Positions 5,255-9,461 of a DNA stretch of 9,461 nt are shown piece after piece. Each line of letters starts with the position of its first letter. Position 1 is the stretch's first letter. The notes beneath the pieces were generated by a model. That model was given only the letters and a program-made list of their open reading frames with translations, searched no databases and had not been told where the DNA came from. The position numbers were made by a program, and so were the translations under genes. The stretch covers positions 1 through 9,461 of the forward strand of contig CAIWKU010000581.1 of assembly GCA_903913355.1 (NCBI GenBank). Direction: 5' to 3'. The DNA is from an uncultured Bacteroidota bacterium. GTDB taxonomy: Bacteria; Bacteroidota; Bacteroidia; Chitinophagales; Chitinophagaceae.

Positions 5255-5289
5255 AATTAAGTGGAAAAATTTCTCAATTTTGTGGAAAA
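5255..5289 (-). promoter_or_regulatory. Two 14-bp direct repeats upstream of the infA promoter, DnaA-box-like
   Basis: AATTAAGTGGAAAA (5255-5268) and AATTTTGTGGAAAA (5276-5289) match at 12 of 14 positions with a 21-bp period, two helical turns, so a protein would meet both on the same face. They cover about -38 to -72 relative to the inferred start, where activators or alpha C-terminal domains bind. On the minus strand the distal copy gives TTTTCCACA (5281-5289), which fits the general DnaA-box consensus TTWTNCACA; the proximal gives TTTTCCACT, one mismatch. The binding protein is unknown. Confidence 0.45.
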
Positions 5290-5335
5290 GCCTTGCATTT
5301 TTCGGCTAATTTGGCCAAAATCGGATCAATTTGGG

Positions 5336-8152
5336 CTAATTAAAGAGGCTGACGGGCAAAACCAGCTCCCAGATATTTGCAGAATTGCCCCCCAGCCCAG
5401 TAAACTGGTTATCGAGCAGGTGGCTACACCTGATCCCAAAACTGATAGGTTGCTGGTTCCACCAGCGGGTATCGAAATAGACTTCAGCTCCGGTAGTCCG
5501 GAAAGTATAGCTTGTTCCGGTTTTCAGACTTTTTCCATATGTGGCATCATAAAAAAGATTGGCCCTGATGCGTTGAAAATAAACAATATTGCCAACTCCC
5601 ATATCCGGATACGCCAAAGGAAAATGATAATTGATGCCTAATCGTCCCATCTGGGGGAAGTCGATCGCCGTATACCCTCTCGAAAAAGGAAAATTATTAG
5701 AGAAAAGATATTGAAGCAAATCATCACGTTGTTGAAAAGCCCCTGTAATCACCAGACTATGGTTTCCACTGATACCTGGTAAATAAAGCGATCCGCTTAC
5801 CAAAAACTGGTGGGCCGTATACGTATTTAGTATCGATCTGTATTGAACCAATACACTCTGTGCCCAATGAGGATATATCTGTTGCACTGCTTTTTGGATC
5901 TGCCCCGAATAACTAAACCCGGTATTTATAAAATTGAATTGAGCAGATTTGAATAGTTTTTCTGCAAACCCGGTCCAATGGACCTGATCAATATTAAAAG
6001 TGCTGAATATATTGAGGTACCTGTATCCTTTTCCGCCAGACAGATTTAATGGTAACTGAAGACCCGCATACCCGGTTAATTCATTCCAGTTGATAGTAGT
6101 ATCTCGTGTATTGATTTGTGCCAGACCGGTTCTATGCCAGGTTTGATTGAACCCAAAAACCGGTTGCAGGAAACTGCCCCCATAAATTCCTGTATATCCT
6201 AGTTTATTGCTGGATTCATTCTGATTATATGTATACGCTATCTGGGTTTGTAATGTATTGAGTACATTTTGCCCATAAACTGTAAACGAATATTCCGGTT
6301 GTGAGTAATAAGGCCGAAAACTATGCAGGTTGATTAACTGAAACGATTTCGGATATTTAGCAATATTGAAATCCTGTTCAGGAACACTATCAAGTATCGT
6401 ATGATCCGATGGAAGGTATACCTCACCGATATACAGGTCTGAAAGTGTATTTGTGTCCTTTATTTTCTCCCATCGGGGACTAAAACTACCCAGCCGAAAC
6501 CCATCAGCAGTAAAAGCAGAAGCTGCCAACGATCCATCTGCCTGTAAACAGGCCTGATATAATCCGGTTGAATAAGTTGCCATTCTAAATGGACCTTTTC
6601 TTTCTTTTCCATCAATAATACACCAAATCTCATCTCTTCCCTGGTAACTAAGAGAAAACAAAAGCGTATCCCCTTTTACATTGATAAAACCCAGAATACG
6701 ATTTGAGAAAGGAAGTAGGTTTTCCGAAGACCCTTTATTTCCTATACGATTTTTAATGAGACTCATTTCTCCTTTATCATTTCTGGCCAAAACATAGTAA
6801 GCCTGGTCATCCGCAGAAAATTTTGGTCCCGAAAAAACAAGCCCTTGTCTTGAAAAACTATCCAATATCTGCCCCTCAGTATCCAAAATCACCAGCTTAG
6901 ATTCAGTCACTGGCTTATTTTCTATTGCTATTACATGCTTACCGTTATGTGATATATCAGGCGAAAAATACTTTGTATGCTTTGCAATACTGGTTTCTTT
7001 TCCTGTATTCATATCCAATACTCTCAATTCGTTAAAATCTCGGTTTTCCCAACGGATATCTGGTTGATCAACTGTAAAAACAATGCGGTTATTATTATAG
7101 GAGAAAAAATCTTCTACACTAATATCCCGAACGGTTATTTTCTCTTCTCGTTGATCAGGATATATCTTATAAAAAGCAGGCACCTGCCGATAACTACTTT
7201 TTAAAACCAGGATAGACCCATCACTCATCTGATAAGGATACCGATAATTGATTACATTATGTTTATCTGTTTGGGTAATCCAATGCATTGTATCGATTCC
7301 AGATAGCTGCCATTGCTGCTGATAATATTGCATGGCTTCCGTTACAAATGAATGAAAAGTTATTCCCGTATATTTTTTTACAGCTCCCTGAAATGGATAA
7401 AATAAGGGTTTATATGCTGCAGCATCTGCTGTTATTTTCCGCCAGATATCATTCCCATATTTCATTCTGCCATATGACACTAACAGGTAACCCAAGGCAT
7501 AATGATCCGGAACAAAATTTTGTAATGAGCCGTTTCGCATTTTTTGGTAATCAAATACTTTGTGGCTATTGTACAAAGACTGATAATTACTCAGGAACAA
7601 TGGGAGGCTTCCTCTTCCCTGCCGGGTTAATTTGGTTTCATTAAACACTGCATCGCCTTCAAAAAACCAATCCGGTATGGCAGCCGTATTTGCCAATGCC
7701 TGGCCCTGTTCTCCCAAAATGAATGAAGCAAACCTAGAAAGGCCAATATTGAAATTACTATACTGTTGCACATGTCTGAATTCATGAACCGCCAGTACAT
7801 CTGTCCAGCTAACAGCACCCAATTCAAAAGCATTTTGCGGAGGGGTTACATAAAATTCGCTACGATAAGGAGCCAGGGCTACATAACCATTTGAAATCAG
7901 TGACTGATCCTGGATAACAATATTTACTTTTCGCAAACTGTTACCAATTGTATTGCTGTAATGCTTTTGTAAATAATGAACCACATTGGCTATGCGACGT
8001 GCTTTATCATCATATCCCTTCGGGAAAATTACACGAACTGTATCTGTATTAATCTGGTTCCAATGTATAGAAGAGGGGTTACCCCCGAACTGTTGTCCTG
8101 AGAGTTGAGAAAATATTAAAAAGCCTAGCCAGACAAACACAAATTGCTTCAT
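5336..8152 (-). CDS. Exported zincin-like/beta-propeller/outer-membrane barrel fusion protein, uncharacterised
   Basis: I do not recognise a named family for this 938-residue protein. Residues 1-20 form a signal peptide (Lys2, then FVFVWLGFLIF), with likely cleavage near LSGQ-QFGG. Residues about 30-285 resemble gluzincin peptidases of the MA-like type: HEFRH at 123-127 fits HExxH, and Glu165 in DWFFEGDA, 38 residues later, is a plausible third zinc ligand. Residues about 300-600 carry repeated short beta segments like PD40/TolB blades (for example YFSPDISHNGKHVIAIENK at 395-413 and FSGPKFSADDQAYYVLA at 440-456), about six in my count. Residues about 612-938 look like a transmembrane beta-barrel: alternating aromatic strands, an RGY motif at 825-827 similar to the Omp85 barrel signature, GRLGINYHFPLAYPD (836-850), YFQRIRANLFYDATYG (858-873) and a terminal WELVLPVSLFN. 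About 327 residues suits 16 strands. The gene is monocistronic in appearance, after the TlpA-gene terminator; no terminator separates it from infA. Stop codon is TAG, unlike its neighbours. Domain calls are inference; a surface or periplasmic peptidase anchored in the outer membrane is the working guess. Confidence 0.8.
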   Translation of the reverse strand: MKQFVFVWLGFLIFSQLSGQQFGGNPSSIHWNQINTDTVRVIFPKGYDDKARRIANVVHYLQKHYSNTIGNSLRKVNIVIQDQSLISNGYVALAPYRSEFYVTPPQNAFELGAVSWTDVLAVHEFRHVQQYSNFNIGLSRFASFILGEQGQALANTAAIPDWFFEGDAVFNETKLTRQGRGSLPLFLSNYQSLYNSHKVFDYQKMRNGSLQNFVPDHYALGYLLVSYGRMKYGNDIWRKITADAAAYKPLFYPFQGAVKKYTGITFHSFVTEAMQYYQQQWQLSGIDTMHWITQTDKHNVINYRYPYQMSDGSILVLKSSYRQVPAFYKIYPDQREEKITVRDISVEDFFSYNNNRIVFTVDQPDIRWENRDFNELRVLDMNTGKETSIAKHTKYFSPDISHNGKHVIAIENKPVTESKLVILDTEGQILDSFSRQGLVFSGPKFSADDQAYYVLARNDKGEMSLIKNRIGNKGSSENLLPFSNRILGFINVKGDTLLFSLSYQGRDEIWCIIDGKERKGPFRMATYSTGLYQACLQADGSLAASAFTADGFRLGSFSPRWEKIKDTNTLSDLYIGEVYLPSDHTILDSVPEQDFNIAKYPKSFQLINLHSFRPYYSQPEYSFTVYGQNVLNTLQTQIAYTYNQNESSNKLGYTGIYGGSFLQPVFGFNQTWHRTGLAQINTRDTTINWNELTGYAGLQLPLNLSGGKGYRYLNIFSTFNIDQVHWTGFAEKLFKSAQFNFINTGFSYSGQIQKAVQQIYPHWAQSVLVQYRSILNTYTAHQFLVSGSLYLPGISGNHSLVITGAFQQRDDLLQYLFSNNFPFSRGYTAIDFPQMGRLGINYHFPLAYPDMGVGNIVYFQRIRANLFYDATYGKSLKTGTSYTFRTTGAEVYFDTRWWNQQPISFGIRCSHLLDNQFTGLGGNSANIWELVLPVSLFN

Positions 8153-8253
8153 GCAACGAACAATTTATTTTGAAGTTACTAAACGATTCGATTTAAGGAA
8201 ATGATTTAACAATTCAAGCTTAGTTTTACTCTTTTAGATTCTTTCCAGAAAAT

Positions 8254-8280
8254 AAAAAGCACCAGTAACTGGTGCTTTTT
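8254..8280 (-). terminator. Strong hairpin terminator after the TlpA-like gene, possibly bidirectional
   Basis: A perfect 12-bp stem (AAAAAGCACCAG, 8254-8265, pairing with CTGGTGCTTTTT, 8269-8280) has a 3-base loop. It starts 20 bases past the TlpA-like stop codon. The stem ends in A5/T5 tracts, so U-rich 3' ends arise on either strand. It isolates the TlpA-like gene from the 938-residue protein gene, whose own promoter should lie in 8153-8253; I see no convincing TAnnTTTG there. Confidence 0.9.
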
Positions 8281-8300
8281 ATTAGAACAATCAGGAAATA

Positions 8301-9446
8301 TTATTTGTTGGTAAGCTCCGCTAGTTTTTTTGACAGCAATTCGCCGTTCAGATTCTTAGCCACTATATTTCCCTGTGGATCTACTAAAAAATTCTGAGGG
8401 ATTGCGCGTATACCATATTGTTTTGCCACTTCATTATCCCAATACTTAAGATCAGATACATGTGTCCAGGTAAGATTGTCTTTATGAATAGCATCCATCC
8501 ATTTTGATTTGGCACCGGGTTGATCAAGACTTACACTCAGAATCTGAAAATTTTTGTCTTTGTACTCCTGGAATGCTTTTACCACATTTGGGTTTTCCTT
8601 TCTGCAAGGGCCACACCAACTGGCCCAGAAATCGACCAATACATATTTCCCTTTAAAAGAAGCCAGACTAACCGGCACACCTAAAGTATCATTCTGTGTA
8701 AAATCCATAGCCGGCTTTCCGATGGCTGTTTTTCTGGCAATTTCCAAACGGTCGCCCAGATTTTTTCCTGAAGAAGATTCTCTTACTGATTCTGGTAGTG
8801 CCGTAAATAAGGGCCCTATTTTTTCGGGATCAATATCCCATCCGGCTGCCTGATTCACCACATACAGTGCAATAGGAGAATTTCCGTTCTTTTTGGCATA
8901 ATCTGTGTACACTTGTTTTTGTTCAAGATCCAGCGCATCGATCTTATCTTCTATGCTTTTTGCGGTCACTTCATCTTTTGTCTTACTGGCTTTGGTATAT
9001 TCTGCATACAGGTCTGTAAGTTTGCTGTTGATAGGTTTCAGTAAAGCAGTCAGTTTTTTATTTTCATCATTTGCTTTTGATCCTTTGATAGTTACATTAC
9101 TAAATGAATCAACAGAAGAGATTTTGATTTTATCAGCACTCAAGAAAAGACGTATCATATCTCTTCCACTTACCATTTTAACAGGCTTACCATCCGTATC
9201 AGGTTCATATTTTACACGAAGAGTGGCCAGAATTGGTTCACTAATGGCCCCCGAAAAATGATATTCGCCATCTTTTACCTCTATACTATCTACTTTATTA
9301 TTCCCATCTTTCTGATAGTATAAAAATACTTTTTGCACTGGCAGTGAAATGTTTTTAAATGACCCTTTAATCGTAAAAGGATTTTCCTTCTGGGCCATTG
9401 CAGAAATTGATAAAAGCATCGCCCATACAAACAGATTTTTTCTCAT
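8301..9446 (-). CDS. TlpA/ResA-type thiol-disulfide protein with N-terminal DUF4369-like domain
   Basis: The 381-residue product is exported: residues 1-18 form a signal peptide with a likely AMA-Q cleavage site, no lipobox cysteine being present. Residues about 24-120 resemble the DUF4369 domain often found before thioredoxin domains in Bacteroidetes (FTIKGSFKN, KVDSIEVKDGEYHFSG). A Lys/Glu-rich, probably helical segment spans about 126-190. The thioredoxin-like domain is about 241-381: VDFWASWCGPCRKE (271-284) with Cys278 and Cys281 as the redox pair, LSVSLD (303-308), and the cis-proline loop with Pro350 in RAIPQNFLVD. The likely role is reduction or resolution of disulfides in periplasmic or outer-membrane proteins, for example in cytochrome maturation; the substrate cannot be told. 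The start at 9446 is followed by a good signal peptide. Only 15 bases of leader are in the window, so promoter and upstream neighbour are unseen. Confidence 0.93.
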   Translation of the reverse strand: MRKNLFVWAMLLSISAMAQKENPFTIKGSFKNISLPVQKVFLYYQKDGNNKVDSIEVKDGEYHFSGAISEPILATLRVKYEPDTDGKPVKMVSGRDMIRLFLSADKIKISSVDSFSNVTIKGSKANDENKKLTALLKPINSKLTDLYAEYTKASKTKDEVTAKSIEDKIDALDLEQKQVYTDYAKKNGNSPIALYVVNQAAGWDIDPEKIGPLFTALPESVRESSSGKNLGDRLEIARKTAIGKPAMDFTQNDTLGVPVSLASFKGKYVLVDFWASWCGPCRKENPNVVKAFQEYKDKNFQILSVSLDQPGAKSKWMDAIHKDNLTWTHVSDLKYWDNEVAKQYGIRAIPQNFLVDPQGNIVAKNLNGELLSKKLAELTNK

Positions 9447-9461
9447 TAACAGGTGTTTTAA

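Noticed and set aside
5310..5319. Palindrome TTTGGCCAAA after the barrel gene as its terminator
   Set aside because: It lacks a loop and a T-tract, so it is not a credible intrinsic terminator.
5261..5641. Plus-strand 126-codon frame opposite the end of the barrel protein
   Set aside because: It overlaps the coding end of the 938-residue protein and the infA promoter region; no family resemblance.
7627..7833. Second minus-strand frame inside the zincin-like domain, hinting at a frameshift
   Set aside because: The main frame is intact and keeps HEFRH and EGDA; the alternative frame has no matching motif.

Overview
The window looks like a chromosomal segment of a Bacteroidota (Bacteroidetes), probably a Chitinophagaceae-like member; the family-level placement is a guess. 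The evidence is a textbook Bacteroidetes -7 promoter element (TAnnTTTG form) directly upstream of infA, start codons that almost all lack a Shine-Dalgarno sequence and have A-rich leaders, a zinc-ligand-poor L36, a long low-complexity tail on L17, and a DUF4369-thioredoxin (TlpA-like) lipo-/periplasmic-type protein. Every supported gene lies on the minus strand, so transcription runs from the right end of the window to the left.

Right part (8301-9446, then 5336-8152). A periplasmic TlpA/ResA-type thiol-disulfide protein with a WCGPC active site ends at a strong hairpin terminator (8254-8280). It is followed by a 938-residue exported protein that I could not assign to a named family. From sequence it reads as three parts: an N-terminal zincin-like domain with HEFRH and a downstream glutamate, a central beta-propeller-like region, and a C-terminal outer-membrane barrel with an Omp85-like RGY motif. 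This is the least ordinary gene in the window.

Middle (5208-1350). A promoter at 5224-5231 with a very short leader starts a translation/transcription operon: infA (IF-1), rpmJ (L36), rpsM (S13), rpsK (S11), rpsD (S4), rpoA (RNA polymerase alpha) and rplQ (L17). It closes with an intrinsic terminator at 1295-1326. In many bacteria the secY end of the spc operon lies just upstream of infA; here that place is taken by the 938-residue surface-protein gene. The spacers inside the operon are long (61-158 bases) and several can fold. The rpsM-rpsK spacer stands out: it holds a possible internal promoter, an isolated AAGGAG, two mutually exclusive hairpins and a T6 tract just before rpsK.

Left part (1-1216). 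carA, the glutaminase subunit of carbamoyl-phosphate synthetase, forms a separate unit behind the rplQ terminator. The last 118 bases hold a heptamer-based inverted repeat.

No RNA genes, insertion sequences, CRISPR arrays or phage genes were seen, and no gene-free stretch exceeds 300 bases. The best candidates for something undescribed are the protease-propeller-barrel fusion, the rpsM-rpsK leader, and a pair of phased DnaA-box-like repeats upstream of the infA promoter.
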